Source: GCA-2737665 sp044344795 (GTDB lineage: Bacteria > Bacteroidota > Bacteroidia > Palsa-965). Taken from it: a stretch of DNA of 64,000 nucleotides. Positions 25,858 to 35,326 of this stretch are shown here, in pieces (position 1 is the stretch's first letter; the number at the start of each line of letters is the position of its first letter). The notes under the pieces were generated by a model. That model did not search any database. It had not been told where the DNA came from and was given only the letters and a program-made list of their open reading frames with translations. Where the stretch lies: contig JBIJCF010000006.1 of assembly GCA_044344795.1 (NCBI GenBank), positions 1 to 64,000 on the forward strand, read 5' to 3'. The position numbers and the translations under genes were made by a program.

Positions 25858-26630
25858 ACTTTTTCCTCTTCTTTCATGGTTTCCAGCGTAGCCAATGTCC
25901 CTGCAGTTGCGCTCAGAACAGGACTGACAATAACTCCAAGAAATGGAATGTAAAGAAGCATGGAAAAAATAAATCCATTCCCGATTGCAATACCTTTATG
26001 TTTCCGCACAAATGACGTGCCCTGACTTAACGACAAACGCTTTCGTTCAAACGTGTAATCCATCATGCTGTATCCCAAAAAATACCAGGCAATTATCCAG
26101 AGAAAAGGAATTGTTAACCAGCCGATCACCGGAATCCACGCCACAACAAGACAGGCAACGATACATGCGGTTTCGATGAGCATGTTGCGAAGTGTTACCA
26201 ATACACCGCGACCGATATCTTTAATGAATTGCCCGAAATGAAATGGGTATGTTTTTCCTGTTGTGATTTCTTCTACACGTTCTGATAGTAACGCCATGAT
26301 TGGTGAGCAAAAAATTAAGACGATGTATTTGATGTAGGATGCAAATAGGAAAAACAGTAGAGCTTTCAACGCAAAACTTGCCACTAAACGAAGTATGGTG
26401 CCCAACATTCCCGTCCAGTCTTCACTGGTGGAATCAAGTCCTGTGGCTGTCATTAATTCTTCAGCCAGGTAATCGCCGAGTGCAAAGGTGCTAGCGAAGC
26501 CAGCCAACCACAGCAGCGTTAGTATTAATGCGGGATACAAAAAGTAGAGCCAAAGGTTATGCTTGGCTATAAATTCGAACGCTTTCCCGTGCGAGCTAAT
26601 GCCCCTTCCTAAATCACTCCAAAATCCCAT
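25854..26630 (-). CDS. EI24/CysZ-like integral membrane protein
   Basis: About 258 residues, with four or more hydrophobic segments (near 24-50, 75-100, 135-165 and 200-230). The sequence resembles the EI24 domain family that includes CysZ. CysZ imports sulfate in proteobacteria, but most Bacteroidota members are untested. I use the ATG at 26630; the one at 26645 lies upstream of the predicted transcription start. Four-base overlap with mqnA suggests a two-gene operon. Confidence 0.8.
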   Translation of the reverse strand: MGFWSDLGRGISSHGKAFEFIAKHNLWLYFLYPALILTLLWLAGFASTFALGDYLAEELMTATGLDSTSEDWTGMLGTILRLVASFALKALLFFLFASYIKYIVLIFCSPIMALLSERVEEITTGKTYPFHFGQFIKDIGRGVLVTLRNMLIETACIVACLVVAWIPVIGWLTIPFLWIIAWYFLGYSMMDYTFERKRLSLSQGTSFVRKHKGIAIGNGFIFSMLLYIPFLGVIVSPVLSATAGTLATLETMKEEEKV

Positions 26631-26634
26631 GCGG

Positions 26635-26665
26635 CAAAGTTCCATTTACGGTAACGGTATTGCAA
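26635..26665 (-). promoter_or_regulatory. promoter of EI24-mqnA operon
   Basis: Minus-strand TTG (26665-26663), 20-base spacer, GAACTTTG (26642-26635), one mismatch from consensus, ending four bases before the ATG at 26630. Confidence 0.45.
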
Positions 26666-26802
26666 GAGAATTGTGAATTTTGTGTGGATGTTGGGGTCGG
26701 AACGCAACATTTATTTGGAGTTCGATTCGCTGTAAATTCGCAAACGGTTCATTATTAATGCGTTAAAATAAGAGGCGGGTTGTGATTTTTTAGGTAATAG
26801 TG

Positions 26803-26832
26803 TTTCAGATACCGTGATTTTATGTACCTTTG
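26803..26832 (+). promoter_or_regulatory. promoter of the rpsF operon
   Basis: TACCTTTG (26825-26832) matches the -7 consensus exactly, with TTTC at 26803-26806 and an 18-base gap as the -33. The leader is about 30 bases. Confidence 0.6.
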
Positions 26833-26868
26833 CCGTCCCAATAATGGGGAAAACTTAATAAATCATTT

Positions 26869-27219
26869 ATGTACCATTACGAAACCGTCTTCATTTTAAC
26901 TCCCGTTTTGTCTGAGGAACAGGCAAAGGAGGCGGTGGGCAAGTTCCGCAAGCTGCTGAAAGAAGTAGGCGCTACGCTTGCGCATGAAGAATCATGGGGC
27001 CTAAGAAAGCTGGCTTATCAGATTCAGAAGAAGTCCACCGGTCATTACTATTTGTTTGAATTCACATCCAAGGATGGCAACGCTGTTGCTGCTTTGGAAT
27101 TGGCATTCAAGCGTGATGAGCGCATCTTGCGCTTTTTAACCGTTAGCTTGGATAAGCACGCTGTGGCTTTCGCTGAGAAGCGTAAGACCAAGATGAAAGC
27201 GAAAAAAGAAAATGCATAA
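26869..27219 (+). CDS. rpsF: 30S ribosomal protein bS6
   Basis: 116 residues, ferredoxin-like fold, beginning MYHYETVFILTPVLSEEQ with a lysine-rich tail (KRKTKMKAKKENA). First gene of the standard rpsF-rpsR-rplI operon; 23 bases to rpsR. The usual single-strand-binding protein gene between rpsF and rpsR in Firmicutes is absent, as in other Bacteroidota. Confidence 0.97.
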   Translation: MYHYETVFILTPVLSEEQAKEAVGKFRKLLKEVGATLAHEESWGLRKLAYQIQKKSTGHYYLFEFTSKDGNAVAALELAFKRDERILRFLTVSLDKHAVAFAEKRKTKMKAKKENA

Positions 27220-27242
27220 TTAACCTACCAAAAGCGTAAGTC

Positions 27243-27512
27243 ATGGCAGAAAATCAATCAGAAATCCGCTACCTGAACCCGCCTTCGGTTGAGGTAAAGA
27301 AGAAAAAGTATTGCCGCTTCAAGAAAGCAGGCATTAAGTATATCGATTATAAAGACGCTGACTTCTTATTGAAGTTTGTAAACGAGCAAGGTAAATTGCT
27401 TCCACGTCGTTTAACCGGTACATCCGTGAAGTTTCAACGTAAAGTGTCAACCGCGGTTAAGCGTGCTCGCCACTTGGCATTGATGCCTTACGTAGCAGAT
27501 CAACTTAAATAA
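27243..27512 (+). CDS. rpsR: 30S ribosomal protein bS18
   Basis: 89 residues. CRFKKAGIKYIDYKDADFLLKFV and the C-terminal RAVKRARHLALMP-type segment identify bS18, the binding partner of bS6 on the 30S platform. Normal length; 17 bases to rplI, preceded by an AGGAGG Shine-Dalgarno for the next gene. Confidence 0.97.
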   Translation: MAENQSEIRYLNPPSVEVKKKKYCRFKKAGIKYIDYKDADFLLKFVNEQGKLLPRRLTGTSVKFQRKVSTAVKRARHLALMPYVADQLK

Positions 27513-27529
27513 TCAGGAGGAACAATATC

Positions 27530-27979
27530 ATGGAAGTAATCTTGAAACAAGACGTAAGAAACTTAGGCTACGCGAATGACGTAGTTAAAGTTCGTCCGGG
27601 ATTTGGTCGCAATTACCTGATTCCTCGTGGTATCGCTATCCTTGCTGATGCGTCAGCAAAGAAGATGCATGCAGAAAACATGCGTCAGCGTGCTCACAAA
27701 GAAGCTAAAATTAAAGCTGAAGCTGAAACGAATGCCGGTAAATTGGCAAACGTTATTGTTAAAGTTGGCGCTAAAGCCGGCGATAACGGTAAAATTTTCG
27801 GTTCAGTTACTGCTGTTCAGTTGGCTGAAGCATTGCGCAAAGCAGGTTACGACCTGGATCGTCGCAATATCACTATCGAAAACGAAGACACTGTGAAAAC
27901 TGTGGGTGTATATAATGCGAAAGCGCGTTTGCACAAAGAAGTGGTTGCTACGTTCAAGTTCGAAGTAGTAGCTGAATAA
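27530..27979 (+). CDS. rplI: 50S ribosomal protein bL9
   Basis: 149 residues: N-terminal globular domain (MEVILKQDVRNLGYANDVVKVRPGFGRNYL), long connecting helix and C-terminal domain. Preceded by AGGAGG nine bases before the ATG, an unusually strong Shine-Dalgarno for this phylum. Last gene of the operon, closed by a hairpin terminator. Confidence 0.97.
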   Translation: MEVILKQDVRNLGYANDVVKVRPGFGRNYLIPRGIAILADASAKKMHAENMRQRAHKEAKIKAEAETNAGKLANVIVKVGAKAGDNGKIFGSVTAVQLAEALRKAGYDLDRRNITIENEDTVKTVGVYNAKARLHKEVVATFKFEVVAE

Positions 27980-27996
27980 TCAGAAGTAACTTTATG

Positions 27997-28032
27997 AAAA
28001 CGGCGGTCATGAAAATGATCGCCGTTTTTTTT
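27997..28032 (+). terminator. terminator of rpsF-rpsR-rplI
   Basis: Stem CGGCGGTCAT (28001-28010), GAAA loop, ATGATCGCCG (28015-28024) with one G-U pair, extended by A4/T4 and followed by T8 (28025-28032). It may also serve the convergent permease gene. Confidence 0.9.
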
Positions 28033-28053
28033 ATTCATAATTAACTGATCATT

Positions 28054-29292
28054 TTATTCGTAACGCAAGGCTTCTATCGGATCCAGCTTCGATGCTTTAA
28101 CAGCAGGATATAATCCGGAAACAAGTCCTACCGCAAGACAAATTCCAAGCCCTAATAATATCCAGCCCCAAGGCATAATAAACGCGCTATCAAAAGCCGC
28201 ACTAACTCCCAGTCCCAAGAGCAAAGCCAACAAAACGCCCATCAATCCTCCAACCTGACAGATCACTACGGCTTCCACCAAAAACTGATTTCTGATATCG
28301 CTTCGCGTAGCGCCTAATGCTTTTCGCGTACCAATTTCACGTGTACGCTCAGTTACACTTACCAACATAATATTCATTAAACCAATTGCTGCACCAAGCA
28401 AAGTTATAATGCCAATGATCGTTGCTCCTGCTGTTACATAACTCAAGTTATCAATCAAGGTTGCTGCAATAGTATCGCTTTTGGTAATCTCAAAATTATC
28501 GTCGGCACCAATTTCACATTTGCGAATTATTCGGAAAATGCCCGTGGCTTCCGCAATGCTCATTTCCATTAATGCCGCGTTTTCTGCCAACACATTAATC
28601 GTAAAGGTCATGTCGGGTCGTGAGAAATATTGACGCACGTTTTCTACCGGCAACAATGCAATCTTATCGCCTCCAAATCCCATGCTGGCGCCCTTTGATG
28701 CTAACACTCCAATGACACTATACTTGCCGGATCCAACACTAATCACTTGCCCGATCGGATCTTCATTTTTGAATAATTTTTTAGCCATGTCGGCTCCTAG
28801 TATCGCCACGTTCGCGCCATCCAGAATTTCATTCTCTGTGAAATTTCTTCCCTGGCTTAAACTGTATCCGGAAGTCTCAATATAATTCTCGTCCGTGCCG
28901 AATACTTGAACATTAGGATCAGTCTTGATCGATTTATATTTTAAGGTCGCCGCCATCGAAGCCATCGTTGAAACAGAAACGGTGCCTGCGAAATTGTAAC
29001 GCTCTTTAAACTCCATCGCTTCCCTAAATGTGATACTGCGATAACGTTTAGGTTGTTTGCCTCCTCTCCCGATACGAATTACGGTTTCGCGATTACGAAT
29101 GGTAAAAGTATTGGCGCCCATGCTCGAAAAGTTGCTATTCAACGCAGCTTTAATAACATCAATAGCCGTTAAAGTTCCTACCAGCGCGGCAATTCCAAGA
29201 GAAATGATCAGTGCTGTCAGAATGGTACGCAGCATTTGACCCTTAATGGCATTAAGTGCTATGCGTATATTTTCTTTCAAATGCGATTGCAT
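28054..29292 (-). CDS. MacB-like ABC transporter permease
   Basis: 412 residues: one membrane segment near 20-42, a MacB periplasmic core (about 45-245), then three membrane segments in an FtsX domain (about 285-405, with SVTERTREIGTRKALGATR). Such permeases pair with a MacB-type ATPase and often a periplasmic adaptor to export lipoproteins, peptides or drugs; neither partner is adjacent here. A perfect minus-strand -7 box TACCTTTG (29305-29298) ends five bases before the ATG. Confidence 0.9.
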   Translation of the reverse strand: MQSHLKENIRIALNAIKGQMLRTILTALIISLGIAALVGTLTAIDVIKAALNSNFSSMGANTFTIRNRETVIRIGRGGKQPKRYRSITFREAMEFKERYNFAGTVSVSTMASMAATLKYKSIKTDPNVQVFGTDENYIETSGYSLSQGRNFTENEILDGANVAILGADMAKKLFKNEDPIGQVISVGSGKYSVIGVLASKGASMGFGGDKIALLPVENVRQYFSRPDMTFTINVLAENAALMEMSIAEATGIFRIIRKCEIGADDNFEITKSDTIAATLIDNLSYVTAGATIIGIITLLGAAIGLMNIMLVSVTERTREIGTRKALGATRSDIRNQFLVEAVVICQVGGLMGVLLALLLGLGVSAAFDSAFIMPWGWILLGLGICLAVGLVSGLYPAVKASKLDPIEALRYE

Positions 29293-29297
29293 GATTT

Positions 29298-29305
29298 CAA
29301 AGGTA
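29298..29305 (-). promoter_or_regulatory. -7 box for the MacB-like permease
   Basis: Minus-strand TACCTTTG, exact consensus, five bases from the start codon. The -33 region has no TTG at the usual spacing. Confidence 0.45.
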
Positions 29306-29360
29306 GGTATTTGATTGCGCCCTGTTTCCTCGAAATACCAAAAATGCGGTATTGCAGGAG

Positions 29361-29388
29361 TTGCGAACCATGAAATCAGCTAAATTTG
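29361..29388 (+). promoter_or_regulatory. candidate aconitase promoter
   Basis: TTG (29361-29363), 17-base spacer, TAAATTTG (29381-29388). It places the transcript start near 29395, downstream of an in-frame start at 29352, and so supports the ATG at 29430. Confidence 0.45.
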
Positions 29389-29429
29389 TTCTCCTTAAAA
29401 ACGTCATACTTAAACCAAATTTTGCTCAT

Positions 29430-31697
29430 ATGCCATTTGATATTGAAATGATTCGTGAGGTGTACAAAAACCTCCCTTCGAAAGTGGAAGCCGCTCGTAA
29501 ACTGGTGGGTCGTCCGTTAACACTTTCTGAAAAAATATTGTATGCGCACTTAACCGGCGATATGCCTGCAAAGGCTTTCGAGCGCGGTAAAGATTATGTG
29601 GACTTTAATCCTGATCGTGTAGCTATGCAGGATGCAACTGCACAGATGGCGTTGTTGCAATTCATGCAGGCGGGTCGTAAGAAAGTTGCGGTTCCTTCAA
29701 CTGTGCATTGCGATCACTTGATCACGGCAAAAGTTGGTGCTAAAACAGATTTGGAAGTAGCGAATACTGAAAGTAAGGAAGTGTACGATTTCCTCGCTTC
29801 CGTTTCCAATAAATACGGCATAGGTTTCTGGAAGCCGGGCGCAGGAATTATTCACCAGGTTGTTTTAGAAAATTATGCGTTCCCTGGAGGTATGATGATC
29901 GGAACGGATTCGCACACTGTAAATGCAGGTGGATTGGGAATGGTGGCTATCGGTGTTGGTGGTGCTGATGCGTGCGATGTAATGGCCGGCTTACCTTGGG
30001 AACTTAAGTTTCCGAAATTGATCGGTGTGAAATTGACAGGTAAATTAAGTGGCTGGGCAGCTCCGAAAGATGTTATTCTGAAAGTTGCCGGTATTCTTAC
30101 CGTTAAAGGTGGAACCGGTTGCATTGTGGAATATTTTGGTGAAGGCGCAATCAGCATGAGTTGTACAGGTAAAGGTACAATCTGTAATATGGGTGCTGAA
30201 ATCGGAGCAACAACGTCAACATTCGGTTACGATGCGTCAATGGAACGTTATTTGCGCGCAACAGGACGCAACGAAGTTGCTGATCTGGCTAATGGCGTGA
30301 AAGAACACTTGACTGCTGATGTAGAAGTATATACAAATCCGGAAAAGTATTTTGATCAGGTAATTGAAATTAATTTATCCGAGTTGGAACCGCACCTCAA
30401 TGGTCCATTCACTCCGGATTTGGCTACTCCTATCAGCAAGATGAAAGAAGTTGCCGCAGCACAAGGTTGGCCTACTAAGGTTGAAGTTGGTCTGATCGGT
30501 TCTTGTACCAACTCTTCTTATGAAGATATTTCCCGCGCGGTTTCTATCGCTCAGCAGGTTGCCGATAAAGGTTTGAAGACCAAAGCGGAATACTGCATCA
30601 ATCCTGGTTCTGAACAAATTCGTTACACCATCGAACGTGACGGATTCCTCAAGATTTTCGATAACATCGGTGCAACTGTGTTTACCAATGCGTGCGGACC
30701 ATGTATCGGAATGTGGGATCGTATGGGTGCTGAGAAGCAAGAGAAGAACACCATCGTTCACTCGTTCAACAGAAACTTTGCGAAGCGTGCTGACGGAAAT
30801 CCGAATACGTTCGCGTTTGTCGCATCTCCTGAGTTAGTAACCGCGCTTGCTATTGCAGGTGACTTGACTTTCAATCCTGCAACAGATTATTTGATCAACG
30901 AAAAAGGGGAGAAGGTAAAGTTAGATGAGCCGAAAGGCGATGAATTGCCGACACGCGGTTTCGCTGTTGAGGACGCCGGATATATTGCTCCTGCAGCAGA
31001 TGGTAGTAACTTAACAGTGAATGTTTCTCCAACTTCAGATCGTTTGCAATTGCTCGATCCATTTGATGCTTGGGAAGGTGTTGACTTGAAAGGAATGAAA
31101 TTGTTGATCAAGGTGAAAGGCAAGTGTACAACCGACCATATTTCTATGGCAGGTCCTTGGTTGAAATATCGCGGTCACCTGGATAATATTTCTAACAACA
31201 TGTTGATTGGTGCCGTGAATTTCTTCAACGATAAAACGGACAACGTGAAGAATCAGTTAACCGGTGCATACGAAGGTGTTCCACAGGTTCAGCGTGCCTA
31301 TAAGGCCTCTAAAATTGGTTCTATCGTTGTAGGTGATGAAAACTACGGTGAAGGTTCTTCTCGTGAGCATGCGGCTATGGAGCCTCGTCATTTGGGTGTT
31401 CGTGCAGTATTGGTGAAATCATTTGCACGTATTCACGAAACTAACCTGAAGAAACAAGGTATGCTGGCATTGACATTTGCCGAAAAAGCGGACTATGATA
31501 AAATTCAGGAGAATGACATCATTGATATTGTGGGCTTAACTTCATTCGCTCCGAACACACCATTAACACTGGTGTTGAATCATGCGGATGGTACTTCCGA
31601 TGAAATCAAAGTGAATCATTCTTACAACGAACAGCAAATTGAGTGGTTCAAAGCGGGTGGTGCATTGAATATCATTCGTGCGAACGTTAAAGCGTAA
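29430..31697 (+). CDS. aconitate hydratase, mitochondrial-type
   Basis: TCA-cycle isomerisation of citrate to isocitrate. 755 residues from the ATG at 29430 (MPFDIEMIREVYKNL), which matches the family start better than an in-frame upstream start. The [4Fe-4S] ligands are C359 (GSCTNSSYED), C422 and C425 (ACGPCIG), almost at the positions of mitochondrial aconitase. DSHTVNAGGLGM and GSSREHAAMEPRHLG are further active-site signatures. Monocistronic, with its own terminator; isocitrate dehydrogenase is elsewhere in the window. Confidence 0.96.
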   Translation: MPFDIEMIREVYKNLPSKVEAARKLVGRPLTLSEKILYAHLTGDMPAKAFERGKDYVDFNPDRVAMQDATAQMALLQFMQAGRKKVAVPSTVHCDHLITAKVGAKTDLEVANTESKEVYDFLASVSNKYGIGFWKPGAGIIHQVVLENYAFPGGMMIGTDSHTVNAGGLGMVAIGVGGADACDVMAGLPWELKFPKLIGVKLTGKLSGWAAPKDVILKVAGILTVKGGTGCIVEYFGEGAISMSCTGKGTICNMGAEIGATTSTFGYDASMERYLRATGRNEVADLANGVKEHLTADVEVYTNPEKYFDQVIEINLSELEPHLNGPFTPDLATPISKMKEVAAAQGWPTKVEVGLIGSCTNSSYEDISRAVSIAQQVADKGLKTKAEYCINPGSEQIRYTIERDGFLKIFDNIGATVFTNACGPCIGMWDRMGAEKQEKNTIVHSFNRNFAKRADGNPNTFAFVASPELVTALAIAGDLTFNPATDYLINEKGEKVKLDEPKGDELPTRGFAVEDAGYIAPAADGSNLTVNVSPTSDRLQLLDPFDAWEGVDLKGMKLLIKVKGKCTTDHISMAGPWLKYRGHLDNISNNMLIGAVNFFNDKTDNVKNQLTGAYEGVPQVQRAYKASKIGSIVVGDENYGEGSSREHAAMEPRHLGVRAVLVKSFARIHETNLKKQGMLALTFAEKADYDKIQENDIIDIVGLTSFAPNTPLTLVLNHADGTSDEIKVNHSYNEQQIEWFKAGGALNIIRANVKA

Positions 31698-31717
31698 TTA
31701 ACTGATTCAAATTTTAG

Positions 31718-31748
31718 AAAAGCGAGCTATAATGCTCGCTTTTCTTAT
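31718..31748 (+). terminator. aconitase terminator
   Basis: AAAAGCGAGC (31718-31727), six-base loop, GCTCGCTTTT (31734-31743), continuing T-rich. Twenty bases past the stop codon. Confidence 0.88.
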
Positions 31749-31760
31749 TTTAGTGGTGCT

Positions 31761-32852
31761 ATGTCACGAATTGTACTCTTCCTCGTTATCTGTATTTGCG
31801 CTGTTCATCTTGATGCGCAAACCGTTACGTATAAGTCAAAACGTGATTCGTTAATTACGTATCGGAATACCACTGATACCAATTACATCAGAAAATATCC
31901 GAACCGTTTGATTCTGACGTTGTATCAATCGTATCGTCAGTACGATATTCGTTTTACGCAAAATTTATTGCAGGACACTTTAGGGTTATCTGCGCCACGT
32001 TTGATCGCTGATGCGAATGTGGTTACGGGATTGACAGTGGATTTCGATAAAATTTCTTTTTCTTTCGGACTAAAATCTACACCTCCGACGGACGCTCAAA
32101 TAGCACAAAAAGGCAAAACAACCTATCGTACATTCTCTTTGTCGTTAAGTGCTTATCGTTTTCGGTTCGAAGGTGCATTTCGTCGTTACAAAGGATTTTA
32201 CGACTTGGCGCCGGCACGATTTGATACGCTGAACAATAAATATTATCAGCGTCCGGATTTGGATGTAATGTCATTTCGATTTAGAACGCTTTACATCTTT
32301 AATAAAAGAAAGTTTTCATACAATGCCGCCTATTTCAATACACATCGGCAGATTAAGTCCGCAGGGACTTGGCTCGCAGTCGGCAACTTTTATAATTATA
32401 AGGTGGCTTCCGATTCAGCAATTATTCCATTTAATGCACGACCGTTTTATGGCAACTGGAATCGTATGAATCAATATGGTGTGATTGGTATTTCTGCAGG
32501 AGTAGGAGCATCGTATACACTTGTGTTATTTAAACGATTATACGCCAACTTTACTTTGATCGGCGGTCCCGATTTTCAGCACCGAACAATGGTGAGTGAA
32601 GAAGATGCGTTAACGAAAAAATACTGGAAGACGGGTTATGCGGGTGATACGCGAATTGCTCTAGGATTAAATTCTAAGAATTTCTTTATGTCCTTGACAT
32701 ATCGTCAGGAGTATAACTCTTATCAACTCACCAACTTTAGAATTGAACCGCGCTTTATTTCGGTTGATTTCAACGTCGGATACCGCTTCCCATTCAAAGA
32801 AAGACGTTGGGTAACGAAGTTGAAATCCAATAAGTGGTACCAATTGTTGTAA
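31761..32852 (+). CDS. DUF4421 family outer-membrane protein
   Basis: 363 residues, signal peptide ending near VHLDAQ (about 20), then alternating short beta strands (RLILTLYQSYRQYDIRF, KISFSFGLKS, YRFRFEGAFRRYKGFYD) and a closing strand near FISVDFNVGYRFPF. This matches DUF4421, a Bacteroidota family of predicted porin-like barrels with unknown substrates. It begins only a few bases after the aconitase terminator and converges on the peptidase gene with a 13-base gap. Confidence 0.8.
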   Translation: MSRIVLFLVICICAVHLDAQTVTYKSKRDSLITYRNTTDTNYIRKYPNRLILTLYQSYRQYDIRFTQNLLQDTLGLSAPRLIADANVVTGLTVDFDKISFSFGLKSTPPTDAQIAQKGKTTYRTFSLSLSAYRFRFEGAFRRYKGFYDLAPARFDTLNNKYYQRPDLDVMSFRFRTLYIFNKRKFSYNAAYFNTHRQIKSAGTWLAVGNFYNYKVASDSAIIPFNARPFYGNWNRMNQYGVIGISAGVGASYTLVLFKRLYANFTLIGGPDFQHRTMVSEEDALTKKYWKTGYAGDTRIALGLNSKNFFMSLTYRQEYNSYQLTNFRIEPRFISVDFNVGYRFPFKERRWVTKLKSNKWYQLL

Positions 32853-32865
32853 TCGATTTTGCTTG

Positions 32866-35046
32866 CTACGTGTTTTCAATAATGTAGCGTGCAACTTTCT
32901 CCATCAAGTGTGCGCGGTCTTTACCCAGTACGTTGTGCAAGTGCAAAGGATAAACAAAGTAGTCCAGCTGAACCCCTTGGTCCACGCATGTTTTCAAATA
33001 TGCCAGACTGTGTTGCCAAACCACCACATCGTCAGAAGTTCCGTGAATGAGCAACAGATTCCCTTCTAAGCGATCAGCATAACGGAACAAACTGGAATTC
33101 TTATATCCAACCGGATTTTGCTCAGGAGTGTCCATGTATCGTTCTGTGTACATGATTTCGTAGTAGCTCCAATCAATTACCGGCCCTCCTGCAACACCTG
33201 TTTTATAAAGTCCCGGTGCTCTGGTCATCAACGAAGTTGTCATGAAACCACCATAGCTCCACCCGTATACCGCCATCCGTTTCCCGTCCACATAACGCAG
33301 CGAACGCAAATATTCATTTCCTTTTTTCTGGTCAGCAATTTCTTCGTCTCCTAAATTCCTGAAGGTTGCTTGTTCAAATTCTTTCCCACGATTTTCACTT
33401 CCACGCCCGTCAACAGTAAATACAACAAAACCTTGTTGCGCCATGTAGTACAGAAATAAATCACTTCCGCCCAACCACGATTTGGTAATCAACTGTGCAT
33501 TCGGTCCATTGTACACATACGTGAGCGAAGGATATTTTTTCGTGGAATCAAAATCAGCAGGTAAAAACATTCTGCACCACAAATCCGTTTTATCGTCTGC
33601 AGCTTTTATTGAGAATAATTTCATAGAACATGCTTTGTAATCCTGTAACGGGTTACGAGAAGTTTTTAAATTATTAATCAGCTTGCCACTGTTGTTGTAA
33701 ACGTCAATTTCTCTTGGAATTTCGGGCGAAGAAAAATTGGAAATGAAACGCGTATACGAATCATTAAACGACGCACGTACCACTCCGTTCGTTCGGCTAA
33801 TGGCAGTGTTGGTAGCATCGGATATTTTTACTTTATAAATAACACGTGTAATATCACCAAACGGAACTCCTTCGTAATAGGCGAATTCTCCTTTCGCATC
33901 AACACCAAAAAAATCAGTAACAATTATTCCTCCGGTTCCGTTGGCTTGTGGTGTTGGTGTAAGTTTAATAACTACTTGACCTTTCGTATTATATAAATAC
34001 AAGGCATTACAACCTTCTGCTTCGCTTTGCCAAATAAATTGATCGAGGCGACCCGGCATGAAAACCATGGGATGTAGCGGTTGCACATACTTTTCGTCCT
34101 TTTCTTCAAAAATGGTCTCTTCGAAAGCACCTGATGCTGCATTGTAACGATTCATTTTTAAATAATTCTGATCACGGTTTAATACCGCAACATAAATTGA
34201 CGCATTATCAGGTGTCCAGGCTACGTTGGTTAAGTATTGCTCTTTGGGTTCGCCGGTTTGTATTGGAACTTGTTTTCCCGTCTCGATATCGTAAACGATT
34301 AAAGTAACCTGATGACTTTTCGCTCCAGCCATTGGATATTTAATTTGACGTGATCGCGCAGGCTGCTCACCAACCTCTATAATCGGATAATCCGTTACCA
34401 TGGTTTGATCCATACGATAGTAAGCCAGATAGCGCCCATTTGGCGACCAAAAAGTTCCTTTATGAATACCGAACTCATCACGATGCACACTTTGTCCATT
34501 AACAATGTTTACATCTGCATCATTGGTAATTGAAATAATTTGTTCGCCCTTTGCAATGAATAAATTATTGCCTGAGGTGAATGCGATCGCACCGGTTGGC
34601 GCTTCATCGAAATTAGCAGCACCCGCAGGAAATGCCGGATTACGTTGTGCAGTAACTTTTTTCGATTTGGTATTGTAACGCATCTTGTAAGCTCCGTTTT
34701 CGTACTCGAATTCCACCGGCGTAACCCAATTCAAGAATGGCATGTATTCCAGTAATTCTGCTCCCTGAAGTTTTAATGCAGCCGTCTTTTCATTCAACTC
34801 ATTTAACGTTACTAACTTCTTTGCAGCACCTTTTGAATCCGCATCATTAATCATCACGGTAAAGCGACTGTCGATAACATCAACATAGGAATATTGTTTT
34901 CCTCCCGGAATCCATGTCAACTGGGCGAGACCTTGAGGGGAAAGTTGTCCGCGTTTAAGAATGATATCCGATGTAGATAACATCTTCTGTTGTGCAACTG
35001 ATACAACGTAAAACAATACGAAGACAAAAGTGAGAATCCGTTTCAT
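32866..35046 (-). CDS. S9 family dipeptidyl peptidase IV-like protease
   Basis: 726 residues, signal peptide (MKRILTFVFVLFYVVSVAQ), N-terminal eight-bladed propeller (about 30-470) and C-terminal alpha/beta hydrolase. The nucleophile lies in GWSYGGFM near residue 595, the acid in HGTSDDVV and the histidine in LHLHNVLGKDRAHL. It removes X-Pro or X-Ala dipeptides from peptides in the periplasm or at the surface. Downstream of the DUF493 gene by six bases, so it is the last of a three-gene unit. Confidence 0.92.
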   Translation of the reverse strand: MKRILTFVFVLFYVVSVAQQKMLSTSDIILKRGQLSPQGLAQLTWIPGGKQYSYVDVIDSRFTVMINDADSKGAAKKLVTLNELNEKTAALKLQGAELLEYMPFLNWVTPVEFEYENGAYKMRYNTKSKKVTAQRNPAFPAGAANFDEAPTGAIAFTSGNNLFIAKGEQIISITNDADVNIVNGQSVHRDEFGIHKGTFWSPNGRYLAYYRMDQTMVTDYPIIEVGEQPARSRQIKYPMAGAKSHQVTLIVYDIETGKQVPIQTGEPKEQYLTNVAWTPDNASIYVAVLNRDQNYLKMNRYNAASGAFEETIFEEKDEKYVQPLHPMVFMPGRLDQFIWQSEAEGCNALYLYNTKGQVVIKLTPTPQANGTGGIIVTDFFGVDAKGEFAYYEGVPFGDITRVIYKVKISDATNTAISRTNGVVRASFNDSYTRFISNFSSPEIPREIDVYNNSGKLINNLKTSRNPLQDYKACSMKLFSIKAADDKTDLWCRMFLPADFDSTKKYPSLTYVYNGPNAQLITKSWLGGSDLFLYYMAQQGFVVFTVDGRGSENRGKEFEQATFRNLGDEEIADQKKGNEYLRSLRYVDGKRMAVYGWSYGGFMTTSLMTRAPGLYKTGVAGGPVIDWSYYEIMYTERYMDTPEQNPVGYKNSSLFRYADRLEGNLLLIHGTSDDVVVWQHSLAYLKTCVDQGVQLDYFVYPLHLHNVLGKDRAHLMEKVARYIIENT

Positions 35047-35052
35047 GGTTAT

Positions 35053-35325
35053 TTATAATGTGATGATACCTTCAATTTTAGATGCCTGCTCGTAAATAGC
35101 AATTACACTCTCCGGGCTTAACATGACTTCCTTTGCTGTAATGCCGGTATATTTTCCTTTAGATGAAGGCATGGTTGAAATTTCGGCATTTTCGGAAAAC
35201 AAAGCTTCCACCAGCGCCATATTTCGATTGTCGGAAGTTATAATGAACTTAAACATATATAGCTTCGGCCAATCTTTATCTTCTTGTAATTTCTTCAGTA
35301 GTTCTGAATAATCAGTGTTTGCCAT
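35053..35325 (-). CDS. DUF493 family protein
   Basis: 90 residues with the ferredoxin-like pattern of the YbeD/DUF493 family: MYMF-type first strand (LYMFKFIITSDN), a helix, MPSSKGKYTGITAKEVMLSPESVIAIYEQASKI. YbeD has been linked to lipoate metabolism or protein regulation, but no firm role is known. It sits between the S4 protein (one base upstream) and the DPP-IV-like gene (six bases downstream). Confidence 0.85.
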   Translation of the reverse strand: MANTDYSELLKKLQEDKDWPKLYMFKFIITSDNRNMALVEALFSENAEISTMPSSKGKYTGITAKEVMLSPESVIAIYEQASKIEGIITL

Positions 35326-35326
35326 G

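Noticed and set aside
26700..26760. GGAGTTCGATTC resembling a tRNA T-arm
   Set aside because: No acceptor stem, anticodon arm or CCA can be folded around it.
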